DNA from: Armatimonadetes bacterium DC
GTDB taxonomy: Bacteria; Armatimonadota; Fimbriimonadia; Fimbriimonadales; GBS-DC
Assembly (NCBI GenBank): GCA_001442985.1
Contig: LDYB01000012.1
Span: forward strand, 31,139-95,138
Direction of reading: 5' to 3'
Length of the DNA: 64,000 nucleotides
In this document: positions 23,770-32,947 of the stretch, in pieces
Layout: every line of letters starts with the position of its first letter
Numbering within the stretch: position 1 is the first letter of the stretch
Translations under genes and position numbers: made by a program
Notes under the pieces: model-generated
The model's database searches: none
The model's input: the letters and a program-made list of their open reading frames with translations, nothing else
Told to the model about the DNA's origin: nothing

Positions 23770-24870
23770 ATGGCGCCCTATTTTTACGACCCTGCGGTGG
23801 AACAGTACCAGTTCAGCGAGAGCCATCCGCTCAAGCCGAAGCGCCTTCAGTTGCTGAACGAACTGCTGAAGGCGTATGGGCTGGACGCCCATCTGGACTG
23901 GCAAACGCCCCCGCCCATCCCCGAATCGGAAATCCTGCGCGTGCATACGCCCGAATATGTGGCGGTGGTGCAAGCCATCAGCCGCGGCGAACCCGTGATG
24001 GACGCCCATCGATGGGGGTTTTCGCTGTATGGGGATAACCCGCCGTTTCTGGGGATGTGGGAAGCGGCGCTGGCGTACACGAGCGCGACCGTCGCCGCCG
24101 CCCGCGCCGTTCGGGATGGCGCCCCACTCGCGTTCAATATCACGGGGGGACTGCACCATGCCCTGCCCCACCGTGCCAGTGGGTTCTGCATCTTCAACGA
24201 TCCCGCAATCGCCGTCGCCATCCTGCGCGAGCGGTTCCAGCGAGTCGCCTATCTGGATATTGACCTCCATCACGGCGACGGCGTGCAGTGGATTTTCTAT
24301 CACGACCCCAGCGTGCTGACGGTTTCCATCCACGAGAGCGGCAAGTGGCTGTTTCCGGGCACAGGCTTCGTCAACGAACTGGGCGAAGGCGAGGCGTACG
24401 GCACTTCCATCAACATCCCGCTGGCGCCGTTCACCGAAGACGACCTCTGGTGGGAGGCGTTCGAAGCAATTGTGCCCCGTGCGTTCGATCGGTTCCAGCC
24501 CGAAGCGATAGTGTTGCAGATGGGTGCCGACCCGCACTATTTAGACCCGCTGGGGCATCTGCATCTCTCGGCGCAGGGGTGGGTGCGTGCGGTGGCGTGG
24601 GTGCGCTCGCTGGGGCTGCCTGTGGTGGCGCTGGGAGGCGGCGGCTATAATCTGACCACCGTGCCCCGCATGTGGACCCTGGCAATCGCCACGCTGCTGG
24701 GCGTGGAACTGCCTGATGAAACGCCTGCCCAATTCAGCTGGCACGACCGCATCCCGCGCCTGACCGACGCCAGCGTCCCGCCCGTAGACCCCGCCGACCG
24801 CCAGCACGCCGAAAGCTACATGCGGGCACAGATGGCGTTTCTGGGTAAGATTCTGAAAGACGATTCGTGA
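23770..24870 (+). CDS. histone deacetylase / acetoin-utilisation AcuC family protein
   Basis: The 366-aa protein shows the arginase/deacetylase fold motifs: GGLHHALPHRASGFCIFND (His-His charge relay), LDIDLHHGDGVQ (Asp and His zinc ligands) and ALGGGGYNL near the C terminus. Substrates could be protein lysines or small amides. The start is ATG 23770; an open frame running further upstream to 23077 crosses the cyanophycinase gene on the other strand and is not coding. The TATACT box 7 nt upstream also supports 23770. It is followed by a DinB-like gene 53 nt later. Confidence 0.92.
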   Translation: MAPYFYDPAVEQYQFSESHPLKPKRLQLLNELLKAYGLDAHLDWQTPPPIPESEILRVHTPEYVAVVQAISRGEPVMDAHRWGFSLYGDNPPFLGMWEAALAYTSATVAAARAVRDGAPLAFNITGGLHHALPHRASGFCIFNDPAIAVAILRERFQRVAYLDIDLHHGDGVQWIFYHDPSVLTVSIHESGKWLFPGTGFVNELGEGEAYGTSINIPLAPFTEDDLWWEAFEAIVPRAFDRFQPEAIVLQMGADPHYLDPLGHLHLSAQGWVRAVAWVRSLGLPVVALGGGGYNLTTVPRMWTLAIATLLGVELPDETPAQFSWHDRIPRLTDASVPPVDPADRQHAESYMRAQMAFLGKILKDDS

Positions 24871-24923
24871 GCCGACACAGGAGAACACTCCTCGTCCACG
24901 AATTCGCAAGATGGAGGGCAACC

Positions 24924-25385
24924 ATGACACTGCAAGACTACGCGATTGAAGCAACACGCAAGGCAGTAGACGACCTTCTGCGGTTTGCCAGCGCCGTTCC
25001 CGCGGACAAGCTCACCTGGCGTCCAGCAGAACACGCCCGCTCCGTGCTGGAAATTCTGCAGGAGTGCGCCGTTTTACCGCTGGGGATTGCCGACTATCTG
25101 CGCGAGCGCCCGCAGACGCCCCGCGACATCAGCGGCTACTTCGCCCAGATGGCGCAACTGGACACCTTCGACAAATGCGTGCAGGCGCTTCAAGCAAACT
25201 CCGAAACCCTGTACGAGGCGATGCGAGGCGTCGCCGATTCCGACCTGTCCCAGACGGTAGTTATGCCGTGGGGACAGACGATGACCCTCGCTCAGCTCCT
25301 GCTCACCCACTACTGGAACCTGACCTACCATCTGGGTCAGATTGCCTACATCCAGCTGCTCTACGGCGACAGGAAGATGTATTAG
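24924..25385 (+). CDS. DinB-like four-helix protein
   Basis: The predicted 153-aa helical protein resembles the DinB/YfiT-like superfamily, including an N-terminal DYAIEATRKAVDDLL helix, a conserved LTWRPAEHARSVLEILQE turn and the final THYWNLTYHLGQIAYIQ helix. DinB proteins bind a metal through three histidines; here the two C-terminal ones are present, while the N-terminal His of many relatives is not obvious (ILQECAVLP). The family is associated with thiol transfer and stress responses, but this member's job is unknown. The start is ATG 24924 with GGAGGG upstream. An earlier ATG at 24867 would add 19 residues. Confidence 0.8.
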   Translation: MTLQDYAIEATRKAVDDLLRFASAVPADKLTWRPAEHARSVLEILQECAVLPLGIADYLRERPQTPRDISGYFAQMAQLDTFDKCVQALQANSETLYEAMRGVADSDLSQTVVMPWGQTMTLAQLLLTHYWNLTYHLGQIAYIQLLYGDRKMY

Positions 25386-25532
25386 GGAACTTCCTGCCCT
25401 CCTTCTCGTCGAACCAGATACAGAAAGGGAGCAACCTTGAGAGAGAACCGCCCGACTTATGTGAAATTGGCTGGCGGGTGTGGAATAACTCCCTCGCGGG
25501 CGGCAAATCTCAAGGAACGAGGTGGCAAAACG

Positions 25533-25790
25533 ATGAGCCAAAGGAACTGGCAAAAAGATAAGCCCGTTCGGTTGACCAAGCGCGAGATTGAGGTGCTGAG
25601 CCTTATCGCACAGGGACGCTCCTCGCAGGAGGTGGCGGACGCGCTGTTCGTGAGCAAGCGCACGGTGGACTTCCATCTGGCGAACATTTACGAGAAGCTC
25701 AATGTCAACAACCGTGTGAAGGCGTTCCGACGCGCGGCGCAGATGGGGCTGATCCCTGTGGAAGCTTTCTTCAGCGACAGCGGCGACTGA
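25533..25790 (+). CDS. LuxR-type helix-turn-helix protein, 85 aa
   Basis: The short protein is almost only a LuxR/FixJ C-terminal DNA-binding domain: LTKREIEVLSLIAQGRSSQEVADALFVSKRTVDFHLANIYEKLNV, residues about 15-60, with the conserved Glu, Gly and Val-Asp-His-Leu recognition helix. There is no receiver or sensor domain, so it may be a stand-alone regulator like GerE. The start is ATG 25533 with GAGGTGG upstream. A GC-rich hairpin plus TTTTCT terminates transcription 30 nt after its stop. Confidence 0.9.
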   Translation: MSQRNWQKDKPVRLTKREIEVLSLIAQGRSSQEVADALFVSKRTVDFHLANIYEKLNVNNRVKAFRRAAQMGLIPVEAFFSDSGD

Positions 25791-25820
25791 GCGCCTCGCG
25801 CACTCCTTACTCTGACTTGA

Positions 25821-25847
25821 CCCCTCCCCACCGGGAGGGGTTTTCTC
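25821..25847 (+). terminator. rho-independent terminator of the LuxR-type gene
   Basis: CCCCTCCC (25821-25828), loop CACC, then GGGAGGGG (25833-25840) and TTTTCTC. The 8-bp perfect stem with a T-run on the plus strand is a textbook terminator. It overlaps the end of the convergent secreted-protein gene by two bases. Confidence 0.8.
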
Positions 25848-28185
25848 AATAACGGGGGAACCGATTGCCCGCAGGCTGAATGCCAGCAGGTGCAATCAGC
25901 ACTACATCCCATTCCATGGCATAGGGGGGCTTCGTCCCGTTCGGGAGCCATTCCAGCTTGAGCGTGTAGTCCCCTGCTCTTAGCCCCACCGAGCCTATGG
26001 AAAACCACGCGAACTGATCGGCGTAGGCGCTCTGGGCGCGTTCGGGTCTGAGGTCCGATTCGCCCTGCGCTACGGGCGTCGCGCCTTCGGTGTCCTGAAA
26101 CAGTTGCCAGCGCACTTTACCCAGCTCGCGACTCCCCTGCAAGCGCACGGCGAGCCAGAAGGTATAGCTGCCTTCCGCACGGATGGGCAGCGGGTACTGC
26201 GCGAAGAAGTTGCCCGCGATGGGGCTTCGGAGCCAGAGCGTGGCGCCGCCGCTGGCGCTCGCATCGCGCCGAACCGTGCCAAAAGTGTGCAACCGCGCCG
26301 TTTCCGCTTCGTACCAGCGATACGGCATATAGGCGCGTTCCACCTCAAACCATGCCGAGCGCATCGCCTCAAAGCCGGGCGCGCGGTCTTTGCGATAAAG
26401 CTCCTGCGCCCCCTGCAGGTGAAACTTCAGCACGCTGGGGTCCTGCCCACCGACCGAAGGGCGTTTGAGCAGCGCTTCGGCACGGCGTATCCACTGCTCC
26501 ACGCAACTCTCGCAAAACGGGAGCGCTTCAAAACCCCGTATGCGCACAGGGATTGTGCCTACCCGCAGGCGCACCATCTCGCCCTTGAGGTCCAGCTTAA
26601 CGGGGTTGCCATTCAAGTCCATCGCTTCCAGCGGGTTGCGGTCTAACCGTCGCAACACTACCTCTTGCTCGCCCTCGGGTGACCAGAGAGTCAGCTCCAC
26701 GAGGTTCGCCACAACCGTTTGCCCCGTTTTATCCAGCCTTTGCACTTCCACGAGACGCCAGAAGCCGGGCAGGTCAAACCCCCACACCACGGGGCGCAGG
26801 TTCGTATCAGTACTGCTCGGAACCCACCAGCCTGCAGGAAACTTCTGGATGCTCGTGGCGCCCCATAGCCCCGCTGGGAACGGCAGAAACTGGGGCTTTT
26901 CTGGGGGGCTGTCGGTCGCGTGAAGCGTTTGCCACGCAGAGCCAATCTGGTCAGGGGATGCCTCCCAGAACAGGGTTCGGATACCCAGCGCGCGTGCCCG
27001 CGCCTGCAGCAGGCTGGCGCGCTCCACATCGTTGCCCACGCCCTCGATCACGAGCGCCTGCACAGGATAGGGCTGATTGATGAATTCAGCCGCCTCAAGG
27101 GTCAGCAGCAGACTGCCTATGGAACGCCACGCTTCGGGCAGGCGGATTCCGTTCGGCAGCAGCGGTGCTTTGAACGGCGCGGGCAGACTCAGCTCAGTGC
27201 GGTCTTCAGCAGGGCGCACCACAACAAAGGCGGCTTCGGGTGTGTAGCGCTGAAGCGCGTCCCGTAGTCCGGTCAGCAGCGTATTCCACCGCTCCGCCAG
27301 AAACTCGTGATAATCGCTCCAGAAGCGGCTGCGGTTGGGGTTGACCTCCAGCGGCTTGCGCGAATCGTCGGGGGCTATCAGAAACGGCAAGCCGCGCCCC
27401 TCACGCCACATCGGGAGCCGCTGCGCCGCATCAGCGTAGTCATGCAGACTGCTGCTGACATCCCATGCACGCTCCAGCTCCACCAGATGAGCGTAGCGCG
27501 CCCGCAGGAACCCTTCCCACTCCACACGCGCCAGCGTGCCGATGGGGAAACTCGCTATCGCCAGCGCGTCCCAGTGCGATTCCACCACCCAGCCCCGAAA
27601 GCCCGTTTTGGGCGCACGCACCCGTAGCAGGCGAATCAGCCCATCGCGATACCGATCCCAGCCTTCCCAGAGGTCGGGCATCGCATTCGCATAGCGCGGG
27701 TACAGTAGCAATACGCTGTTCGCCGTATCGCCCTGCGCATAGACCGCCTGACCCCCGCTCAGCGCAAGTTGCGCAAGCGTACGCAGGCTGGGCGTATCAG
27801 CAGGCGAAACCGCAATAAGGGTCTGGCTCGCGCCTGGCAATTGAATCGGGTAAATCCCCTCTTCGTTGCCAGCGATTCGGTAGCGTTCGGGGGCGCACAC
27901 CCACGCTTCGGCGCGAGGAAGCTGGCGTAACCCCAACCACCACTCCAGCCCCGACGCTTCCAGCGTTTCCACCAGACGCGCCCATTCCGTCTCACGGGGG
28001 AGTTGCTCCAGCGGCACCAGCACCGTGCTGACCCCTGCGGCTTTCAGCGTGTTGAGCTCCTCTTCGAGCCGTTCAGGCTGATACCGCAGAGCGACGCCGA
28101 GCGTGGGGCGCGCTGGCTCGCCCTGCGCCCACACGAGGGCGAGCCATGCTCCCACGAGCCACAGAGCCAGCATCAGCAGTCGCAT
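25846..28185 (-). CDS. large secreted protein, glycoside-hydrolase-like
   Basis: The 779-aa protein begins with a signal peptide (MRLLMLALWLVGAWLALVWAQG). The next part resembles a (beta/alpha)8 barrel with YANAMPDLWEGWDRYRDGL and RFWSDYHEFLAERWNTLL, seen in GH42- or GH-A-type enzymes, but no confirmed acid/base pair is visible. The C-terminal third is beta-rich (WLRSPIAGNFFAQYPLP, AGDYTLKLEWLPNG), like a carbohydrate-binding or jelly-roll domain. It lies last after ribH and the M42 peptidase, with its ATG overlapping the upstream stop (TAATG). The enzymatic role is a guess; a secreted multidomain protein is certain. Confidence 0.6.
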   Translation of the reverse strand: MRLLMLALWLVGAWLALVWAQGEPARPTLGVALRYQPERLEEELNTLKAAGVSTVLVPLEQLPRETEWARLVETLEASGLEWWLGLRQLPRAEAWVCAPERYRIAGNEEGIYPIQLPGASQTLIAVSPADTPSLRTLAQLALSGGQAVYAQGDTANSVLLLYPRYANAMPDLWEGWDRYRDGLIRLLRVRAPKTGFRGWVVESHWDALAIASFPIGTLARVEWEGFLRARYAHLVELERAWDVSSSLHDYADAAQRLPMWREGRGLPFLIAPDDSRKPLEVNPNRSRFWSDYHEFLAERWNTLLTGLRDALQRYTPEAAFVVVRPAEDRTELSLPAPFKAPLLPNGIRLPEAWRSIGSLLLTLEAAEFINQPYPVQALVIEGVGNDVERASLLQARARALGIRTLFWEASPDQIGSAWQTLHATDSPPEKPQFLPFPAGLWGATSIQKFPAGWWVPSSTDTNLRPVVWGFDLPGFWRLVEVQRLDKTGQTVVANLVELTLWSPEGEQEVVLRRLDRNPLEAMDLNGNPVKLDLKGEMVRLRVGTIPVRIRGFEALPFCESCVEQWIRRAEALLKRPSVGGQDPSVLKFHLQGAQELYRKDRAPGFEAMRSAWFEVERAYMPYRWYEAETARLHTFGTVRRDASASGGATLWLRSPIAGNFFAQYPLPIRAEGSYTFWLAVRLQGSRELGKVRWQLFQDTEGATPVAQGESDLRPERAQSAYADQFAWFSIGSVGLRAGDYTLKLEWLPNGTKPPYAMEWDVVLIAPAGIQPAGNRFPRY

Positions 28186-29249
28186 TACGGTTCAGGAATG
28201 AAGCTGATATGCTCATTGATACGGCGTGTGAAGGCAGCCAGCAGGCGCGCCGCGTTCTCCACATCCTCCAGCGCGAGCAGCTCGCACGGCGTATGCATAT
28301 ACCGCAACGGCACGGAGACCAGCCCTGTCGCCATCCCCGCGCGACTGATCTGCATCGCGTTCGCGTCGGTGCCTGTGCCGCCGCCTGCCGCCTCCAGCTG
28401 GTAGGGGATGCCTTCCGCCTCCGCTGTTTCCACCAGCATGTCGAACACGCGCGGGTTGATGTTCGCCCCACGGCAGATCACGGGTCCCTTGCCCGGCAGA
28501 ATCTCGCCCACACGCTTCTTATCCACCGAAGGGTAGTCGGTGGCGTGCGTAACATCCACAGCGATTCCCACCTGCGGGTCTACACCATAAGCGCTGGTGC
28601 GGGCGCCGCGCAGTCCAATCTCCTCCTGCACGGTCGCGACGGCGAATACCGCAGCGGTGGGGCGATCCTCCGAGAGCAGTCGCAACGCTTCCGCCACAAT
28701 AAACGCGCCCATCTTGTTATCGAACCCGCGCGCAGTGGCGAACCCGTTCCGCAACTCGCGAAACTCCACATCAATCGTGATGGGGTCGCCAATCCGCACC
28801 ACCGACTGGGCATCTGCCTTGCTCGTCGCGCCAATATCCACCCATAACTCGTGCAGTTTGGGCGCTTTGGAACGCTCGTCTTCCTCCATCAGGTGGATGG
28901 GCTTTTTGCCAATCACGCCCGGAATCGGTCCCGAACGGGTATGCACCAGCACGCGCTGCCCGACGGGAATCACCGGGTCGTGCCCGCCAATCGGACCGAA
29001 GTAGAGGAACCCCTCTTCAGAGATATACTTGACGATGAACCCGATTTCGTCCATATGCCCCGCGAACATCACGCGCGGTCTGCCCGCCGGGTTGATGGCG
29101 GCAATCACATTGCCCATCACATCGGTTTGCACGCTGTCGGCGAACTCGCGTGTGTAGCGTCGGTAGAGCTCGCCCGCCCTCTGCTCATAGCCCGAAGGGG
29201 AGGGCGTGTTCACAATCTGCCGAAAGAACTCCAGCGATTCTGCTCTCAT
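28185..29249 (-). CDS. M42 family metallo-aminopeptidase
   Basis: M42 peptidases are cytosolic dodecameric aminopeptidases with a two-metal site. The 354-aa protein has the expected motifs: FAGHMDEIGFIV (His, Asp), ARGFDNKMGAFI (bridging Asp), TVQEEIGLRGA (catalytic Glu pair) and VDVTHA; PLRYMHTPCELLAL supplies the late His. Substrate preference is not readable. It sits between ribH and the secreted protein, overlapping ribH by ATGA and the downstream gene by one base, so the three are one transcript. Earlier databases often call this family endoglucanase M, which is a misnomer. Confidence 0.94.
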   Translation of the reverse strand: MRAESLEFFRQIVNTPSPSGYEQRAGELYRRYTREFADSVQTDVMGNVIAAINPAGRPRVMFAGHMDEIGFIVKYISEEGFLYFGPIGGHDPVIPVGQRVLVHTRSGPIPGVIGKKPIHLMEEDERSKAPKLHELWVDIGATSKADAQSVVRIGDPITIDVEFRELRNGFATARGFDNKMGAFIVAEALRLLSEDRPTAAVFAVATVQEEIGLRGARTSAYGVDPQVGIAVDVTHATDYPSVDKKRVGEILPGKGPVICRGANINPRVFDMLVETAEAEGIPYQLEAAGGGTGTDANAMQISRAGMATGLVSVPLRYMHTPCELLALEDVENAARLLAAFTRRINEHISFIPEP

Positions 29250-29722
29250 CGTTTCTCTCCCACGCTCGTTTTGATAAGATTCGCCATTTCGATGGCGCTG
29301 AGCGCGGCTTCGGCGCCCTTATTGCCTGCCTTACCGCCCGCCCGCTCCAGAGCCTGCTCAAAGGTGGCTTCGGTCAATATCCCAAGAGTCACGGGCACGC
29401 CTGTCTCGGTCATGGTGCGCATCAGGGCAGAACAGACCGCGCTGCTGATGTGTTGCGCGTGGCTGGTCTCGCCCTGAAGCACTGCGCCGAGACAGATTAC
29501 CGCGTCATAACGCCCGCTTCGGGCGCACCGCTCCGCGATCAGGGGGATCTCCCAGCTGCCGGGCACCAGATAGAGGTCTATGCTCTGCGGGTCGGCGCCG
29601 TGTCGGAGCAGGGTCTGGATGGCGCCTTCACGCAGGCGATCGGTGATGAGCTCGTTATAGCGGCTGACCACCAGCGCGAACCGAAGCCCTTGCGCGCTCA
29701 TGCTACCCTCGAAACGGCTCAT
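29246..29722 (-). CDS. ribH: 6,7-dimethyl-8-ribityllumazine synthase
   Basis: RibH condenses an aminouracil with 3,4-dihydroxybutanone phosphate in riboflavin synthesis. The 158-aa protein contains VSRYNELIT (ligand-binding strand), VPGSWEIPL and GAVLQGETSHAQHIS, where the His of the SHAQ segment replaces the usual PHFD. The TPHF-to-TSHA change is modest, and the catalytic His is kept. It is the first gene of an operon with an M42 peptidase. A TATAGT box 7 nt from the ATG suggests a leaderless message. No other rib gene or FMN riboswitch is nearby. Confidence 0.93.
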   Translation of the reverse strand: MSRFEGSMSAQGLRFALVVSRYNELITDRLREGAIQTLLRHGADPQSIDLYLVPGSWEIPLIAERCARSGRYDAVICLGAVLQGETSHAQHISSAVCSALMRTMTETGVPVTLGILTEATFEQALERAGGKAGNKGAEAALSAIEMANLIKTSVGEKR

Positions 29723-29729
29723 GGCGAAT

Positions 29730-29735
29730 ACTATA
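29730..29735 (-). promoter_or_regulatory. -10 box of ribH, leaderless arrangement
   Basis: TATAGT on the minus strand ends 7 nt before the ribH ATG. There is no room for a ribosome-binding site or an FMN element. Confidence 0.45.
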
Positions 29736-29819
29736 CCCGACAGGGGCGTTTCGCGAGAGGAATTCGCAGGCGTTTTGTCGAATCATGCACTGGACGAATT
29801 ACCCTAAGGAGATGGCGCT

Positions 29820-32357
29820 ATGAGAAAAGGCTTTGTTGTGGTGGTCTTCCTGCTTCTCGTTTTGCTTTCCGGGCATGCACGAGACATACGGGATTCTCTC
29901 ATTCAGCAGTTACGCGCGGAGGCGCCCGAGGTGTTGCTCTACTACGAAGGCGACACAATACGGCGCATCTGGGGGGTGCCTTTCGCCTTCGGAGCCTCGC
30001 CTGTGGATACCGCTCAGAATTTTGTGAACCGCTACGGCGCCCTGTTCACGCGGGGCACAAGCCAGCTCCGCATGACCCACACGCAGGATGTGATGCTGGG
30101 TAAGTTCACGGCGGTCTACTTCCAGCAAGAAATGGACAAAATCCCCGTTGATCGGGGCGAGCTGACCCTGCTGGTGCGCAACGAGGAGGGCTACCCGCTG
30201 GTGCTGGCGAGCAACTCGGTGCGCTTCGTATCGCCTCTCAAAACCGCCCCCACAATCTCCGAGGAAGGCGCGCTCAAGATTGTCGCCAGCTTGCGCCCCG
30301 ACCTCCACCCCGACTCCAAGCCTGAACTGGTGATTTATCCTCACGAAGACCGCACCCACCTCGCGTGGGCATTCCCGGTGGACAACCATGTGCTGGAGAA
30401 GCGCGAACGCTATCGGGTGTTCGTGGACGCTCACACTGGCAAAGTGCTGGAGTGGCGCCCAGAGGTGTATTATGTGGACATTACCGGGCGCGTGGACGGC
30501 TACGCCACGCCGGGGCTACGCCCCGACTATTCGCTGAACCCGCCCGTGTTGCGCTCTATTCCCAAGCTGCGTGTGAGCCTCGTCGGCGGCGCGAGCGTGT
30601 TCACCAATCTCGACGGCACTTTTACCCTGCCCTACTCTGGTACCTCCGCCGTAACAGTGCAGGCAAACCTGATTGGTCCCGCCGTACAGGTCTCGAATCA
30701 GGCAGGGACAACCCTCTCGCTCCAGCAGACCGTGACCCCGCCCGGTCCCGCAAACTTCCTTTTCAATGACCCGCCCAACGAGTTTAACACCGCCCAGATG
30801 AACGGTCTCATCCAGACTCAGAGTGTCTATGACTTTATCAAGTCCATCAACCCCAGCTATCCGGGCGTGGATATTCAGATTCCGTGCAATGTGAATATCG
30901 CCAACACATGCAACGCCTATTACAGCAACCGCACGATTAACTTCTACCGCTCAGGGAATGGATGTGTGAACACGGCGTACTCTACTGTGGTGTACCACGA
31001 GTACGGGCACTTCGTGATTCACATGGGGCATCCGAACGCCGCAGGCGACTATCATGAGGGCATAGCCGATGTCACCGCGGCGTTCCTCACCGCAGACCCC
31101 TGTCTGGGGATTGACTTCCGTGGCGCGGGCACGGGCTGCATACGGAACGCTGTCAACAGTCGTCAGTACCCGTGCAATGTGGGCAGTCTGGGCGTGCATG
31201 CGTGTGGTCAGGTGATTAGCGGCGCCTTCTGGCAGACCTATCTGGAGATGCGCCAGCGATATGCGAGCAACCCGCAGTTTGCTCTGGATCACATGCGTCA
31301 GCTCTACCTCAACAGTATCCTGTTGCGCCCTTCGGGAATTTCGCCTCAGATTACCATCGATGTGCTGACTCTGGACGACGACAACGGCAACATCTACGAC
31401 GGCACGCCGCACTATGTGCAGATTGCCACCGGCTTCGCCCGCCACAACCTGCCCGCCCCGCAGCTGGACTGGGTGCGGATTGACCCTGTGCAACTGCCGT
31501 CTGCAGTGGTGTCGCCCTCGTATGGGAACACACGCTCTCTTATGCGGTTCCTCGTGCGTGTGAACAATCTGGTAGGCGAGCGCGACCCAAATGCGGTGTT
31601 CGTTCACTATTCGGTGAACGGCGGCGCGTATCAGACGGTACCGCTCCGCTATCAGGGCGGCGACCGCTTTATGACCGCGATTCCTGCACCCCCATGCGGC
31701 AGCTCCATTCGCTACTATATTGAGGCGCGCGATACACAGGGACGCGCCACCTATTACCCACGCGAAGGCGTTAGTAACCCGCTTCAGGCATTCGTGGCGC
31801 TGGGCTTCGAGACCGTTATTGAGGACACCTTCAGCACCGACCTCGGCTGGACGGTCCAGTCTTTCTCCCTCACTGCAGGTGCATGGGTGCGTGGGGCGCC
31901 TCTGGGCACCAGCCAGAACGGTCTCCCTGCGAACCCTTCCGCCGACTCGCCCGATGCGGGCACAGCGTGTTTCTTCACCGGGCAACGCAGCGCGACGGGG
32001 GGCGTCGGCGAAGCGGATGTGGACGGCGGTCCGACCTACCTCCTCTCGCCCGTTCTCAACCTCGCAGGTTCCGACGCGATTATCGAATACTACCGCTGGT
32101 TCTACAACGGCACAACGATCAACGATGTCTTCACCGTGGAAATCTCCAACGACAACGGCGCGACATGGGTTCCTGTGGAGACGGTCAACTTCACAGGCTC
32201 CGAGAACCAGTGGGTGCGCCGCCAGTTCCGCGTGAGCGACTATGTTACGCCCACAGCGCAGGTGCGCGTCCGCTTCGGCACTTCCGACAACCCCAACGAC
32301 TCGGTCTGCGAGGCGGCGGTAGACCACTTCGTGGTGCGGCGCTTCGTGTGTCCGTAA
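29820..32357 (+). CDS. secreted gluzincin-type metallopeptidase with C-terminal adhesion domains
   Basis: The 845-aa protein opens with a signal peptide (residues 1-20), then an N-terminal propeptide resembling FTP/PepSY domains. The catalytic HEYGH (His393, Glu394, His397) is followed by DYHEGIADVTAAF, giving the third zinc ligand Glu as in the M4/M36 gluzincins. The C-terminal part (about residues 620-845) has beta-sandwich domains with FTVEISNDNGATWVPVETV and an adhesion or MAM-like fold. It is likely a secreted protease that self-activates. TAAGGAG precedes the ATG. A hairpin terminator and a 32-bp palindrome follow the stop codon. Confidence 0.87.
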   Translation: MRKGFVVVVFLLLVLLSGHARDIRDSLIQQLRAEAPEVLLYYEGDTIRRIWGVPFAFGASPVDTAQNFVNRYGALFTRGTSQLRMTHTQDVMLGKFTAVYFQQEMDKIPVDRGELTLLVRNEEGYPLVLASNSVRFVSPLKTAPTISEEGALKIVASLRPDLHPDSKPELVIYPHEDRTHLAWAFPVDNHVLEKRERYRVFVDAHTGKVLEWRPEVYYVDITGRVDGYATPGLRPDYSLNPPVLRSIPKLRVSLVGGASVFTNLDGTFTLPYSGTSAVTVQANLIGPAVQVSNQAGTTLSLQQTVTPPGPANFLFNDPPNEFNTAQMNGLIQTQSVYDFIKSINPSYPGVDIQIPCNVNIANTCNAYYSNRTINFYRSGNGCVNTAYSTVVYHEYGHFVIHMGHPNAAGDYHEGIADVTAAFLTADPCLGIDFRGAGTGCIRNAVNSRQYPCNVGSLGVHACGQVISGAFWQTYLEMRQRYASNPQFALDHMRQLYLNSILLRPSGISPQITIDVLTLDDDNGNIYDGTPHYVQIATGFARHNLPAPQLDWVRIDPVQLPSAVVSPSYGNTRSLMRFLVRVNNLVGERDPNAVFVHYSVNGGAYQTVPLRYQGGDRFMTAIPAPPCGSSIRYYIEARDTQGRATYYPREGVSNPLQAFVALGFETVIEDTFSTDLGWTVQSFSLTAGAWVRGAPLGTSQNGLPANPSADSPDAGTACFFTGQRSATGGVGEADVDGGPTYLLSPVLNLAGSDAIIEYYRWFYNGTTINDVFTVEISNDNGATWVPVETVNFTGSENQWVRRQFRVSDYVTPTAQVRVRFGTSDNPNDSVCEAAVDHFVVRRFVCP

Positions 32358-32367
32358 GCCTTCGCGC

Positions 32368-32397
32368 AGGGGTGTGAGGTACTCCCCTCATACCCCT
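32368..32397 (+). terminator. hairpin downstream of the metallopeptidase gene
   Basis: AGGGGTGTGAGG pairs with CCTCATACCCCT (12 bp, one G-T wobble) across a 6-base loop. It begins 11 nt after the stop and lacks a strong T-run. Confidence 0.5.
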
Positions 32398-32437
32398 GAC
32401 TGCGGGGGCATAGAACCCGCGAGGGATAAAATCAAAA

Positions 32438-32469
32438 CGGTAGGGGCGAGGCATGCCTCGCCCCTACCG
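32438..32469. repeat. perfect 32-bp palindromic element, copy 1
   Basis: The sequence centres on GAGGCATGCCTC and is perfectly self-complementary over 32 bp. The same 28-bp core occurs at 51951-51978. Both copies follow the 3' end of a gene, 81 and 29 nt after the stop. It can form a long hairpin or cruciform, as small dispersed repeats often do. Confidence 0.8.
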
Positions 32470-32571
32470 GTGTTTTCAGGGTTGCCTGCAACTGGAAGAG
32501 GCGCCCCCATCCCTCGCGAACTATCCCAGCATACATAAAGCAAGGTATACTATTCGGGGGACGGAAACACG

Positions 32572-32886
32572 ATGGGTGAATGGGTGGAACTGGCACGCTG
32601 GATTGCGCTGGGACTGGTGGGCACTGTTAGCGTGATTTTCCTGCCCTTGTGGCTGATAGGGCTGGTGCATACGTTTCTGGAGCATCGTCGGGCGATGAAA
32701 CAGATGGGCATGGAAGATGAAACCCTAACCCAACAACTGCAGGCTCTACGCCGCGAGATAGATGCCCTGCGCCGCACCACCACCGAGCATCTTTTGAGCC
32801 TGCAGGACAATCTGGAGAACTTACAGGAGCGTGTGCGCGCTCTGGAAACCGCCCGCGAGAACCAGACCCCTCTCCGCCTGCCGTGA
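32572..32886 (+). CDS. small membrane protein with coiled coil
   Basis: The 104-aa protein has one N-terminal TM segment (about residues 8-34, WIALGLVGTVSVIFLPLWLIG), then a charged helix and a coiled coil (about 50-95, with DALRRTTTEHLLSLQDNLENL). It recalls small phage-shock or spore-type membrane proteins, but I cannot name a family. A TATACT box lies 20 nt before the ATG (32546-32551). The Ser/Thr kinase gene follows 61 nt later with its own -10 box. Confidence 0.7.
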   Translation: MGEWVELARWIALGLVGTVSVIFLPLWLIGLVHTFLEHRRAMKQMGMEDETLTQQLQALRREIDALRRTTTEHLLSLQDNLENLQERVRALETARENQTPLRLP

Positions 32887-32925
32887 GTTAGCTCCCCACG
32901 AAACCTCGCCGTGCTGACAGCAGAG

Positions 32926-32931
32926 TATAAT
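32926..32931 (+). promoter_or_regulatory. -10 box upstream of the Ser/Thr kinase
   Basis: TATAAT lies 16 nt before the ATG at 32948, with GAGG in between as a ribosome-binding site. It gives a very short leader, unlike the leaderless cases. Confidence 0.4.
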
Positions 32932-32947
32932 TACCTGAGGGGTACGC

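Noticed and set aside
30951..32327. Minus-strand 458-aa frame over the metallopeptidase
   Set aside because: Antisense shadow; the plus strand carries signal peptide, HEYGH and the third zinc ligand.
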